Below the pieces are notes generated by a model that worked only from the letters and a program-made list of their open reading frames with translations, had not been told where the DNA came from and searched no databases. Source: Pilaira anomala (lineage: Eukaryota; Mucoromycota; Mucoromycetes; Mucorales; Mucoraceae). From it: a DNA stretch of 64,000 nt. The stretch is taken from positions 124,001 through 188,000 of the forward strand of contig JAIXMQ010000040.1 of assembly GCA_025716855.1 (NCBI GenBank), given 5' to 3'. This document shows positions 12,298 through 22,379 of the stretch, piece by piece (position 1 is the stretch's first letter; each line of letters starts with the position of its first letter). Made by a program: the position numbers and the translations under genes.

Positions 12298-12379
12298 TCT
12301 CTCTCTTTCTTGTTTTTTTTTTGTTTTTTTTATTTTGTTTATGAATTTTTAAGAAAAATAAAATATAATAATAATAATA
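11183..12379. other. Intergenic, A/T homopolymer-rich
   Basis: About 1.2 kb without a credible gene. It contains many A or T runs of 12-30 bases (for example near 11467-11495, 12018-12038, 12159-12178 and 12213-12232), a GA/GT microsatellite near 11552-11590, and a T-rich CTTTTT tract at 12268-12330 just ahead of the kinase start, which probably belongs to its promoter/leader. Confidence 0.6.
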
Positions 12380-14141
12380 ATGCTTCATATTTCAACAACG
12401 AATAATAATAAATTTGGCAAACATATCATTGCCGCTGCCAAAGATCAAGAGAAGAATGTAAAATAGATAATAAAAATAGAAATCAATGGAAGAAAAAAAA
12501 AAAAAAAAAAAAAAAAACTAAATTTCATGTTTTTTTTTTAGGGCATGTTTGAAAAGAGATCATCTTCTGCTTCACCTAGGCAACAACTTCGTAAATCGAA
12601 ATCGTTAACAACCGAATCAACAGGTGCAAAAAATATCATCGATATGACTTTAAAGAGAAGATCTACTGGTTGTATCAATAGAAGATCACCCTCAATTTAT
12701 TCTACCACTTCTACTACTAGTAACAATATTGGAAAGGTATAAAAATATACTTTTATATAGACTCCTTAAAAAAATTAACAAAAAAAAAAAAAAAAAATCA
12801 ATAGGAAATTTGGCGTCCACCAGGATTTTATGAAATACCAAATGTATTTGGTCCTGATTGTTTTCTTAAACCTGATGTTAAAAAAAGCACTTACAACTTA
12901 CGTGAATATCCTACAACGAACCGCGTATCCGAAAAACCTTGGTATCCTGTCGGTCCTAGTACAGAAATACCGCAATTACCTCCTTTAATTCGTTCAACCG
13001 AAAATGAATTTGAACGTAGAGTTCGTAAAGCGTTATCACCTAAAAAAATTCAAGTTTCTAATCTTGATCCTAGAAACAAGTATTCTGGATTTAAAGAAGT
13101 CGGTACTGGGTAAATGTTTATTATTGTTTTTTTTTTTAACAGTGTTTAAAAATATAATTATTATTAACAACAAATTTTTTTTTTTTTTTTTTAGTGTGAA
13201 TGGCTCGGTAGTACGTGTTACTCACAAGTACAAGAAAAATAATTTACACCATTTAGCAATTAAAAGATGTAGATTAGACCCTGATCGAGAATATAAAGCA
13301 GCTATTATCAGAGAACTTCGTATTATGTCCTCTGGTCATACTAATCTCATTCGTCTTCGTGAAGTGACACTCTGGCGTGACGATGTTTGGATGGCCATGG
13401 ACTTACAACGTTGTTCAGTCTTTGCAGTACTTTGTCAAAGAGGTATTCCAGAAGAACATACAATTCATATTGCATGTGAAACGTTGAAAGGTTTAAATTA
13501 CCTTCATAATAAGGGATTTATTCATCGTGATATCAAATGTGAAAACTTGTTACTTGGCTGGAACGGTGAAGTTAAGCTTGGTAAGTTTGGTGAATATTTT
13601 AGTAGTTTAATTACAGAGCAGAAAAAATAACTGGCAATATTAATTTAGCTGACTTTGGTTTGGCTACTCGTACTACAAAACGTAATCGTGACCGTCTGGG
13701 TACAAGTAAATGGATGGCACCCGAAGTAATTCGGGAACAATATTATAATGAAAAAATTGACATGTGGTCACTTGGTATTACCGTGATTGAAATGATGGAC
13801 CGTGTTCCTCCTCACTACCTTATCAAAGATGAAATGGAATTATTCTCTACCATCTTATCAGAACCAAGTCCAACATTCACTTATAGTTATCCAACTATGT
13901 ATATGCGTGGTTTAGTTGCTTGGTTATTAGATGAACATCCATCTACTAGACCTTCTTCTAAAGACGTACTTTCTGTAAGTCAAACTGAATTTCAATCTTA
14001 AAATTTTATTATTAACCCATTTTTTTTTTGTTGTTATGTATAACACAGGAAATTGAAGCTCACGTTCAAAGTAGATTATTAAAATGTTCTACTTCTGCAG
14101 AACTTGCAAGATTTATTAATCACGTCTTACCACCTGCTTAA
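12380..14141 (+). CDS. STE20-like serine/threonine protein kinase
   Basis: Six exons, 12380-12457, 12542-12736, 12805-13109, 13195-13580, 13649-13974 and 14049-14141, encode 460 residues in frame. The N-terminal ~180 residues are basic and Ser/Thr-rich without a recognisable CRIB or PH domain. The kinase domain runs from about residue 185: Gly-rich loop GTGVNGSVV, ATP-binding Lys216 (LAIK), HRD at 303-305, DFG Asp323, and an activation segment ending GTSKWMAPEVI. WMAPE and MWSLGITVIEM indicate the STE20/PAK/GCK group. The usual GTPYWMAPE is changed to GTSKWMAPE, suggesting a divergent subfamily. All catalytic residues are present, so activity is expected. It converges on RVS167. The substrate and pathway cannot be told from sequence. 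Confidence 0.85.
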
Positions 14142-14680
14142 GAAAAAAACAAAATCAAAGAAAAAGAAAAAAGAAAAAATTATATCAGCACCTTTTTTAA
14201 GAAATCAAAAAAAAAAAAAAAAAAATTATACTATAGAAAAATCAAAAAAAATTATATAACCCATACACACACAACTTCTTTCAACATACACAACAACAAC
14301 AACAACAACAACAACATCTTCTCTTTTTTTTTTATACCCCATCTTTTTTTTATTTACCTCCCATAACAACATATGCTCTTCTCACAATCAAAACACGCAA
14401 ACTTTTCAAACCCCTATTCAAAACTCTTTTTTTCTTTTTCTTTTTCTTTTTCTTTTTCTTTTTTTTTTTCTTGTCCTTTTTTTTTGCAACTCAGTATTTT
14501 TGTTATGATTTCTTTTTATGAACCTTTTCTCTTCTCACTCTTCACTTGTTATTTTTTCTTTCAAATAGTACATTTTTTCAAAAAAAAAAAAAAAAAAATT
14601 AAAAAATAACATTTTTAACCAATTAAATTCATTGTCGTACAACGCTCTTCTATTTTATTATGCAATTTTAAAAATACAGT
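14142..14680. other. Convergent intergenic region, low complexity
   Basis: About 540 bp between the kinase (+) and RVS167 (-) 3' ends. It holds A runs, a (CAA)n stretch near 14293-14315, a (CTTTTT)n tract near 14424-14470 and another A run at 14580-14598. No gene seen. Confidence 0.6.
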
Positions 14681-15671
14681 TTACAGTTCTTGTACGTAAT
14701 TGCCGGGAAATACACCAGTCATTCCATTTATTCTGCCCGTCCACCAGTCATTTGTATCAGCCGTTTTTTCAATAATTTCAATTCTATCATTTTTCTTAAA
14801 ACTTAAATCACCTTCTGCTTGAGCTGTATAATCATATAATGCAATTACAAAATGTTGTTGTTGTTGTTGTTGAGGAACCACATTTACATAAGCAGGAGGA
14901 CCAACAGGGGATAATGGTGCTTGATAATTATAAGCTTCATTTGCTTTTGCCATACCACCACCACCACCACCACCAACAGGAGATAGTGGTGTTTGATAAT
15001 GATAGGCTTCATTTACTTTTGCCATACCACTACCAGCCCCACTATATTCAATTGCAGGTACATGAGGAGGAGGAGCAATAGCTAAAGCTTCTTGTTGCTT
15101 TATAGCAGCTCTTTCTTGTAAAGTTAATTTTGAACTATTTGCACCACCTGATACAGCTAACCAAGCCTTACCACCTGATTTAAGTAAATCCATATTCTCA
15201 ATTTCAGCACGTACATCTCTTTGTTGTTTTCTGCAATTATAACCTTCTTCAATACCCATTGTATTTGTCATGAAAGCTTCCATATTTTGATTTAATAATT
15301 CATAACAACGAGCATAAATCATACCATAAATACGAGCCTGCATATTAAACAGATGTTCAAATACAGGCTGAATGAAATCCGTCTTGAGCTGAAAGAATAA
15401 AGGTAATTCTCTTTTCAACATATCATTCAAGTAATTATAATCTTGTGTGGCTGTATCTAATTGTTGTTGAATCTTGAAAATTTGCTTTTCTTCACTAAAA
15501 CTTCTTTCGGTTTTACTAGTAATCTTTTGTAATGCAATACGATGTCTATCATAATCAATCAACTTGTGGTTTCGTTTTAACATGGTTTTTCCTATCGTTT
15601 TTTGAATCTCGGTTAATTCAAGTAGAGGTCGTACAATATCACGATCTACTACATCCTATCATGATTGTCAG

Positions 15672-15702
<31 letters not shown>

Positions 15703-16117
15703 TCATCATCCTTACCAATTCTGGTAATACTTCATCTCGACAATAAGCCATCGCTGCTTCTGCGTCATTTGCTGATTGTACTTGGGGAGCTGGTGTTTGT
15801 TGAAATCTCTTTTGAATTATACCTTCCGCTGCTTCCGCTCCAATATTTGCATCATAGATTGCTGCTAAATAATGTGCCATAGCTGCTTGATTTGATAAAA
15901 GTGCTATATTATGATTCCCACTGAGTTTTTCTTTCTTCTTTTATCTCACTTTTTTTTTTAAAATAACTACTTACCGGAAATACTGTCACGAAAGATAGTT
16001 GCGTCTTTTGCGAGAACTTCAACAAGTTTAGAAAAGTCGTTAAATGTCTTTTCTAACTGCATGTACTCGGCATCCTTAGTTCCTAATGTGTACACACTCA
16101 TTCAACAAACCTGTTCT

Positions 16118-16162
<45 letters not shown>

Positions 16163-16295
16163 TTCTCCTTTCTTGGATAAAATTTGATATGGTAGTCTTG
16201 AAACTGCTTTTTGTAAACCCTAATTATTTCATTTTCTTGAATACTTTTTGTTTGACAACAATTTGACTCTTTTTTGTTTTTACCTTCCAACTCAT
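14681..16295 (-). CDS. RVS167: BAR-SH3 amphiphysin-like protein
   Basis: Five exons on the minus strand, 16295-16284, 16219-16162, 16082-15975, 15903-15716 and 15655-14681, give 446 residues. Exon 1 is only 12 bases (MSWK) and joins GLQKAVSRLPYQILSKKGE, the amphipathic start typical of fungal Rvs167/Hob proteins. The BAR domain covers about residues 1-235 and the C-terminal SH3 domain residues ~390-446 (ALYDYTAQAEGDLSF... WWTGRINGMTGVFPGNYV). The linker is Gln/Ala/Pro/Gly-rich and contains a duplicated unit (MAKVNEAYHYQTPLSPVG and MAKANEAYNYQAPLSPVG). Amphiphysins sense and bend membrane at endocytic sites with actin. The exon 4 acceptor (15904) is chosen because it alone keeps the frame. TA-repeats fill several introns. 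It is divergent from NAF1. Confidence 0.88.
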
Positions 16296-16941
16296 TTCTA
16301 TTCGAATAATATATATATATATATATGTTTATATGAGAAAAAGAGAAAAAAAAAGAGAATATTTTTTTTTTTGAAAAAAAGTAGAAAAAAAAAAAAATTG
16401 CGGAAAAAGAGTAAACCCGCTTTTCCATAAAGTTTCAAGTCTGAAAACCATGTCATTGTATGTGCACATTGTGTAACATGTATGATGTATTGCTTTTTAT
16501 TTAATTGAATCATTTCGCAGTCTAACGTTTATTTACTTTCTCATAAAAAAAAAAAAAATATCTATTTGCCAAGAGTGCAATAATGATCTGCTGAGCAATG
16601 AAAAATATTCTGCAATGGCTTTTTTTTTTTTTTTTCAAGTAGTAGTAGTGTTGTACAAGTCTAAATACACAAAATCTTTTTTCGCTTCAAGCATTCTTTT
16701 TTAAGTAAAGCAAGTACGTCTTGGCGACAAAAAAATAAGCCCAAAAAAAAAAAAAAAAAAAAAGATTGGAGGAGGCTTTTTTCTTCTGTAACTTTCAGTT
16801 TGTCTCAGAAAATTGCATGAAAAAAAGTGTAAAATGAAAAAGTGACTTGTTTTACCTTTGTGGCAAAAGAGAAATTTTAAATTAATCTAGTTCAAAAAAC
16901 TTTTTTTTTTTTTTTGTTTCTAAACTTATTATTTTGACACC
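16296..16941. other. Divergent promoter region RVS167 / NAF1
   Basis: About 650 bp between divergent starts. It contains several A/T homopolymers (for example near 16543-16558, 16619-16635 and 16744-16763) and AT-rich leaders. No gene or clear binding site recognised. Confidence 0.55.
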
Positions 16942-18640
16942 ATGAGTATTCCTAACGATCTTGCTATAGTCAGTGAATTTGCTCAACATGATGTACCAAC
17001 ACATCAAGTCAATGTAAAGACTGAAGAAGTAACCGTTGAAGAAACTACAGAAATAAAGACTGAGGTAAACCAAATATATCTATACACTTTGTAACTAGAT
17101 ACTTATATACCCTTTTATATATATATATATATATAGCCTATGGAGGTAGATAGCAATAAAAGTATGGACGTTGATAGTAAAGATATAATTGATGCAGCTA
17201 TTTCAGGTGAAGTCAAAAAAGAAGATGGATATGAAAGTAGTGACTTGGAATTATCTTCAGACGAAAGTAGTAGTGACGATAGTTCCTCTTCAAGTGAAGA
17301 AGAAGAAGAAGAAGAAGAAAAAGAAAAACCAATGAAAGGAAATAAAAAGGATAGATCTACTGAATTATTAGATGAAGAAGAAGAAGTATTTCCAGACGGT
17401 ATTGTAAAGACAGCACATGAAATTGTAGATATTGTAGTAGAAAAGCCCAATTTTCAATTGACACCTCAAACTGAAATCATTTTGGCTGGTACGATTTTTC
17501 AAATCATCAATAATGTGATTGTGATTCATTGTAGACCTGGATCTGAATTCAGTACGTTGGATGCAGGTTCTCTTTTGGTTTTTGAGAATAGAGAAATGAT
17601 GGGTGAAGTATTTGAGACGTTTGGACCAGTTTCTAGACCTTATTATTCTGTTCGTTTTAATGATGCTACTGAAATCAATAAGGAATTTGCAAAAGTTGGT
17701 ACTTCTGTTTATTATGTTCCTAGTTATCAAAAGACACAAATTGTAGAGACTGAAACATTAAGGAGAATAAAGGGTACAGATGCTAGTAACGTATATGATG
17801 AAGAAGTAGCTGAAGAAGAAATGGAATTCTCTGATGATGAAAAGGAAATGGAATTTAGAAAGAAGAGAAATAGAGAAAAGAAAATGTAAGAGTTATAAAC
17901 AAAAACTAAACTTATTCAAAAATTAATCAAAAAAAAAAAAAAAAAAAAATAGGAAAAAGAATGGTGGTGTAGAGAACCAATTTCCTTCTCGTCGTCAACC
18001 TAGACCACCAAGAGACATTCCTTCAGATTTCGATTCTGCATTAGCAGCTTATGAAGGTGCTCAATTACCACCTCGTCAACAACAAAGTTATGCTGATTTA
18101 TCTGAATATTCTAATCCTCCTACTATTCAACCTCTTCAACCTGCATATTATTATAATCCATCTCCACAACAAGCACAACAATCGAATTATCAGAGTCCTG
18201 CTGATCTTGTCTCGGCTTTGTTTACATCTTATAACGGTCGATTACCTACCCGATTACCTACATCTCAATTACCTGCACAACCTGTACAACCTGTACAACC
18301 TACGCAACCTACGCAACCTACGCAACCTACACAACCTACGCAGCCTACACAACCTACACAACCTACACAACCTACGCAGCCTACACAACCTACACAACCT
18401 ACACAACCTACGCAACCTATGCAACCTACACAACCTACACAACCTACACAACCTACACAACCTACACAACCTACGCAGCCTACACAACCTGTACAACCTA
18501 CACAACCTGTACAACCTACACAACCTACACAACCTACACAGCCTACACAGCCTATACGACCTTCGCAATTACAAGAGGTAAAAGAAGCTTTAAAATCCTT
18601 ATTCGCCGTACCTCCCCCACCTATTGAGGATGACGCATAA
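16942..18640 (+). CDS. NAF1: H/ACA snoRNP assembly factor NAF1
   Basis: Three exons, 16942-17064, 17137-17885 and 17953-18640, encode 519 residues. The Naf1 beta-barrel, related to Gar1, spans about residues 147-240: [49 protein letters not shown]. It is preceded by an acidic Ser/Asp/Glu tract (about residues 78-105) and followed by an acidic-basic linker, as in yeast Naf1. Naf1 binds the dyskerin/Cbf5 complex in the nucleus and is replaced by Gar1 during H/ACA RNP maturation. The C-terminal tail has about 30 consecutive Gln-Pro-Thr-type tripeptides (about residues 400-493), then a short end ([14 protein letters not shown]). Pro/Gln-rich tails are common in Naf1, but this array is long and regular. 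Its 3' end is only 29 bp from the convergent gene. Confidence 0.92.
18286..18558 (+). repeat. 9-bp coding minisatellite (CAACCTACA-type) in NAF1
   Basis: About 30 tandem copies of a 9-base unit, mostly CAACCTACA or CAACCTACG with CAACCTGTA and CAGCCTACA variants, encode (Gln-Pro-Thr)n. Because the unit length is a multiple of three and stop-free, long spurious frames appear on both strands across the array. Confidence 0.95.
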
Positions 18641-18669
18641 AATAAACTTTTTTTTTTTTTCCTCATTCT

Positions 18670-19322
18670 TTATTTCTTAAATAATCCCTTCACTTTACTA
18701 ATCACACCTCTCTTTCTGCCTCTTTCTTCTTCAATGACTGGTTTCTTTTCATCCAAGATTTCTTCCGTAGTAGGCTCTACTGATTCATATTCCTTTGCCA
18801 TGTCAGGAAAAATAGATTGTAATTCTTGAATTGTATTCATATCTATTTGAATACCAGCACCTTGCAAAGCTTGAGTTAATTTTTGAACCTTTTCTTTAAT
18901 TTCTGGATCACTCATGACTTTAATAATCTACAATAAAAGAAGGGTTATATATATAAAAGGGTTTAATGAGCCATGCATTATTTTGTATTTACCTGCATAT
19001 AACTAGGATTTTTTCCAGATACATTTACACCTTTTGTTTGTAACAAACTTGTTAAATCAAGCAATTGTTCCATAATATGAGGATGTTGTTTAAGTTTTTC
19101 AATAAGTGGGTGAGTAGGTTGCTTTTGCTCGTTCCAGTCATTAGTAGAAGCAAAGTAATTGAGTCTGGAATGATGAAATGAATGCGTTTGAAGGAATTGT
19201 GTGGTGCTGCTTCGGAAAAAGATGGATTTAGTGAGTGTACGCGTATTGGTGGGTTGGAAGGTTTTGTTAAATAAGGCACGAGAGGCAGGACGAGCCACCA
19301 AGGCAGTGAAACGGTACAACAT
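18670..19322 (-). CDS. Putative mitochondrial protein with an STI1-like helical tail
   Basis: Two exons, 19322-18993 and 18927-18670, encode 195 residues. The first ~60 residues are rich in Arg, Ser, Thr and Phe with almost no acidic residues (MLYRFTALVARPASRALF...), a typical mitochondrial presequence. The rest is helical: LLDLTSLLQTKGVNVSG, then MSDPEIKEKVQKLTQAL. This recalls the Asp-Pro helical STI1 motif, but the resemblance is weak and I do not assign a family. The tail ends basic (GRKRGVISKVKGLFKK). The ATG at 19322 is preferred to an upstream TTG. It is convergent with NAF1 and divergent from the next gene. Function unknown. Confidence 0.65.
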
Positions 19323-20105
19323 GACTTTAACAAGTTGAAACAAAAAGAGTGAAATTGAAAATTAAAAATTTCGTGGGCAAGGGTTGAAATTTAATGTTTT
19401 AACGTAGTCACGGTAATTTTGGTTTTACTTTTTTTTCTTTGAGCAAAAACTAATAAGTGTAAGGGAATCAAAGCGGATATCTGAGATCGGAAACATAACG
19501 ATCCACTTAGGCCAAGCTTTGGCTAAAGAAGCCTCAAAGGCTTTTTTTTTTTAGGAGCTATATATTATTCTAATATTAATTTTGACGTGTTCTCTCTCCT
19601 ATTTTATGGTGGCGGTGGTAAATGTGCGATATAGTAGCAGCAGGATTTTTTTTTTTTTTAGCGTTTTTCTCCTATTACTTTTTCCTCCTAATAGCATAAA
19701 AAAACTATAAATACATACATATAAAATTACGTAATGTACACATAATGTATGAAAGAAAAAAAGAGCTATATAATTAATATTACATTATAATGACCTTTTG
19801 TTCCCACTGTAAGTATACATATCATGTTATAGAGAAAGAGCACATATGTATTGATAATGTGGTACCGAATAAAAAAAAAGAGAAGGGAATGATCTATTAT
19901 GAAGGGGGTTATTTTTGGGAAATGAAACCAAATCGAGGTACACACACACTGCTTATATTACGCCGTATTGCATGATAATATGACAATTTGGCTTTAAACA
20001 ATGATGCATTATGAAAACTATATAATTAGTCTCTCTTTTTTTTTTGTTTCTTTTTCTTTTCTACTTGTTTTTATACATATAATCTTAATCTTAACACTAA
20101 TAACA

Positions 20106-20134
<29 letters not shown>
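19323..20134. other. Divergent intergenic region
   Basis: About 810 bp between divergent starts. It contains an imperfect GC-richer hairpin followed by a T run at about 19512-19552 (see findings), a T run at 19646-19659, and a 61-codon frame at 19790-19975 with a CxxC...HxxC pattern that I do not accept as a gene. A (TAA)n/(AAT)n repeat at 20109-20135 runs into the start codon of the next gene. Confidence 0.55.
20109..20134 (+). repeat. (AAT)n microsatellite at a start codon
   Basis: About eight AAT/TAA units immediately precede the ATG at 20135, so the array forms the end of the 5' leader of the orphan gene. Confidence 0.8.
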
Positions 20135-20136
<2 letters not shown>

Positions 20137-20881
20137 GCCTCGTAAAATATTACATCGTATATCTCGTATATTTAATCCCAAAGAAAGCATAACTGCTATT
20201 GAACCGGATCCGGATGTAATAACCACTGCACATATAACACCAATCACACTTCAAAGAGCACCCTCTTCTAAACTCTTGATAGATGACTACATGGATATAT
20301 CTATAGACTATTATTATCATGAACCAAAAGAGCAAATAAAACCAATAGTAATTGTGGAAAGCTATAAAAGATCAGATCCTCATCGACAGTCTTGGATGGC
20401 CAATCTATCCAAATTAAAGAGTCTAAAAAAATCCAGTAGCAATAAAAAACTTAAAAGAAGTAATGATTGTTGGTTTAATCAACGACAAGTAGGGGAAATG
20501 ATTGAAATCCCGGATCATCATCATGAACAACAACAACAACAACAAGGGGTCTCTGAGTCACCATTATCTCTTGCAAGTTCATTATGTTCTAATCAAATCA
20601 ACCCTCTTTCTTCTTCTTCTTCTTCGTCGTCTTGGTTACCAATAGAAGAAGAAGATAATATTTCAACTGCACGTACCTCACTTGATTCACGACTGATAAA
20701 AATAATCGATTTTTCTTCGATTCAGGAACAACCACGACCAATAGCAGCAGCAGCAGCAGCAGCAGCAGCAAAGCAGCAACAAAAACAAATTTCTGCTAGT
20801 AGTAAAATGAATTTGGCTGAAAATGTAAAACAGATTTTAGGCGATGCTATTTTTTTAGCTGATCAAGAATTAGATATTTAA
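20135..20881 (+). CDS. Low-complexity orphan protein, 248 residues
   Basis: Single open frame of 248 codons with a good ATG after an AAT repeat. I do not recognise a family. The N terminus is basic (MPRKILHRISRIFNP) and could bind membrane or nucleic acid. The centre has a Lys/Ser-rich patch (KLKSLKKSSSNKKLKRSNDCW), and the second half has Gln, Ser (eight in a row) and Ala (about ten in a row) runs encoded by trinucleotide repeats. The C terminus (NLAENVKQILGDAIFLADQELDI) is a well-formed amphipathic helix and the part most likely to be conserved. No signal peptide or transmembrane segment. Codon use looks like its neighbours. Confidence 0.6.
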
Positions 20882-21702
20882 AATATTATAATTTTATTGT
20901 TGTATAATACATATAAATATAGATTTTTTTTTTTTTTTTTTTTTATTAATAAAGGAAAAAAGAAGGCACAAAAGTATTTAATAGGAATGATCTAATGTCT
21001 TTTGTTTGTTTGTTTTTGTATGTAGCTCATTATAATGTACAAGTATTTTTTTTTTTTTTAATAAAGAAGAGCATATAACGTATGTAATTCATGTGCAATT
21101 CTAATCTTTTTTAGTGTAACGTGTTAAAATCACTCGTAGTTTTTTTTTTTTTTTTTTTTTTTTTGTAAACAGGCATGCAGTATGTATATGTACTTTCTCT
21201 CTCTTTCATGCCTTGGTATCATTTGGAGACCCGGTAACAGGATTTATTAAGATACAATTTCATCTAAAATTGTAACAATACATGTTATTTATGGATCCCA
21301 AATTTTATTTCTGGATAAATAGTTGACTTGTAACAGCCTTCTTACCTTGAATACAAACATGAGTCATCAAAATCTCGGTAAATGTAACCAAGTAAAAACT
21401 TTTTGCTTATAAAAAATGTGTTTCATACATTTGTGCATTATGTAAGATGATTTTTTTTTTGTATATCTCGTGTTACGGACATGTAACGAATCACGAAAAT
21501 TACCCAGGTTCGAAATAAAAAAAAGAACCGAGCAAAAATAATAATAAAAAGTTTTTTTTTTTTTTTTTTTTACAATACAAAAAGTTTATAAGCTTTTATT
21601 TAATGGTATTATATATATAAGTACAATATATATTATTATAATTATGAAATATTTATAAGGTGGTTATGAGAGTTAGAAAGAGATAGAGGAAACGCGTTTT
21701 TC
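20882..21702. other. Intergenic region downstream of two convergent genes
   Basis: About 820 bp of AT-rich DNA with long T runs (about 20923-20944, 21047-21059, 21139-21165, 21552-21572). Contains the 3' ends of the orphan (+) and PMP3 (-) genes. Nothing else seen. Confidence 0.55.
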
Positions 21703-22026
21703 TTAATATTTGAGAATAATGTAAAGAGCATGAACTAATAAAAAACCAAAAGTATATTAGTATCTTCTTTTTTTTTTATATATATATATACTCTTTTATA
21801 TATAATAAAACTTACCGATTCCGGGAATGAAACCAAGACAAGTCAAAGCAATGTTGATAGCAAGGTCACAGACACAACCTCTTTCGAGGAAGACACCAAG
21901 AGGAGGTAAGACGACGGCTATTATAAACCATCAGTACATTTGTTTGTTTATTATACCACTATTGACAGTCTATTTATTTTACTTACCAGCAATGATTTTA
22001 CAGATATCGGAAGTAGTGAGAGCCAT
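21703..22026 (-). CDS. PMP3: Plasma-membrane proteolipid PMP3 (UPF0057 family)
   Basis: Three short exons on the minus strand, 22026-21987, 21917-21816 and 21734-21703, give exactly 57 residues, the size of yeast Pmp3. The sequence starts MALTTSDICKIIAAVVLPPL, has the conserved GVFLERGCVCDLAINI turn and a second hydrophobic segment ending in LGFIPGIVHALYIILKY, all hallmarks of this family. Pmp3 is a two-helix plasma-membrane protein affecting membrane potential and cation tolerance. The gene is too fragmented to appear as one open frame. Introns have GTAAGT donors and TAG acceptors. The upstream region (22027-22380) contains a CCCCT stress-type element and TGACGT/AACGTCA half-sites, consistent with stress regulation (inference). 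Confidence 0.93.
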
Positions 22027-22307
22027 TTTTAAAAATTAAGTTTTATGTGAAGATAAAAAGAAAAAACTTAAAAATAAAATGATTTATGGCTCTATTTATA
22101 TACTTCAGAAACAGAAAAAAAAAAAAAAAATTACAAAAATATGACGATGGCTTTTTTTTTTGTGTGCATTTCTCGTTTGTTCTGTGTTGCGGAGAGAGAT
22201 ATTAGTGATGATATCATGCTTGACGTACTATTTTAACGTAAGATTATTTTAAGTAAACTAAATAAAAGCTTTTCATGCATTAAAAGGGTCACTACTCTTA
22301 TTGTTCC

Positions 22308-22370
22308 TGACGTACATTTTCTAACGTCATTTCACAAGAGGAGTAAAAAAGAAAAGGGAAAATGACCCCT
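22308..22370. promoter_or_regulatory. Candidate stress-response sites upstream of PMP3
   Basis: Within 63 bp there are TGACGTAC at 22308, TAACGTCA at 22322-22329 and CCCCT at 22366-22370, about 280-345 bp upstream of the PMP3 start. The first two resemble ATF/CREB half-sites and the last a STRE. Short motifs like these occur by chance, so this is only suggestive. Confidence 0.25.
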
Positions 22371-22379
22371 CTTTTTTCT

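Noticed and set aside
16102..16513. Minus-strand Phe/Lys/Ile-Tyr-rich frames upstream of RVS167
   Set aside because: Result from A/T and TA runs in introns and the promoter; only the 12-base and 58-base exons in this area fit the conserved protein.
18265..18666. Long minus-strand Gly-Cys-Val repeat frame and other frames across NAF1
   Set aside because: Produced by the 9-bp minisatellite, which is stop-free in several frames; the NAF1 frame has the conserved domain and splicing.
19790..19975. 61-codon frame with CxxC...HxxC pattern
   Set aside because: Too short, no conserved context, spacing not that of a known zinc finger; kept only as a note in the intergenic entry.
21470..21530. tRNA-like T-loop (GGTTCGAA)
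   Set aside because: No cloverleaf could be folded around it; a similar GGTTCGAA at about 36941 also lacks one. No tRNA was found in the window.
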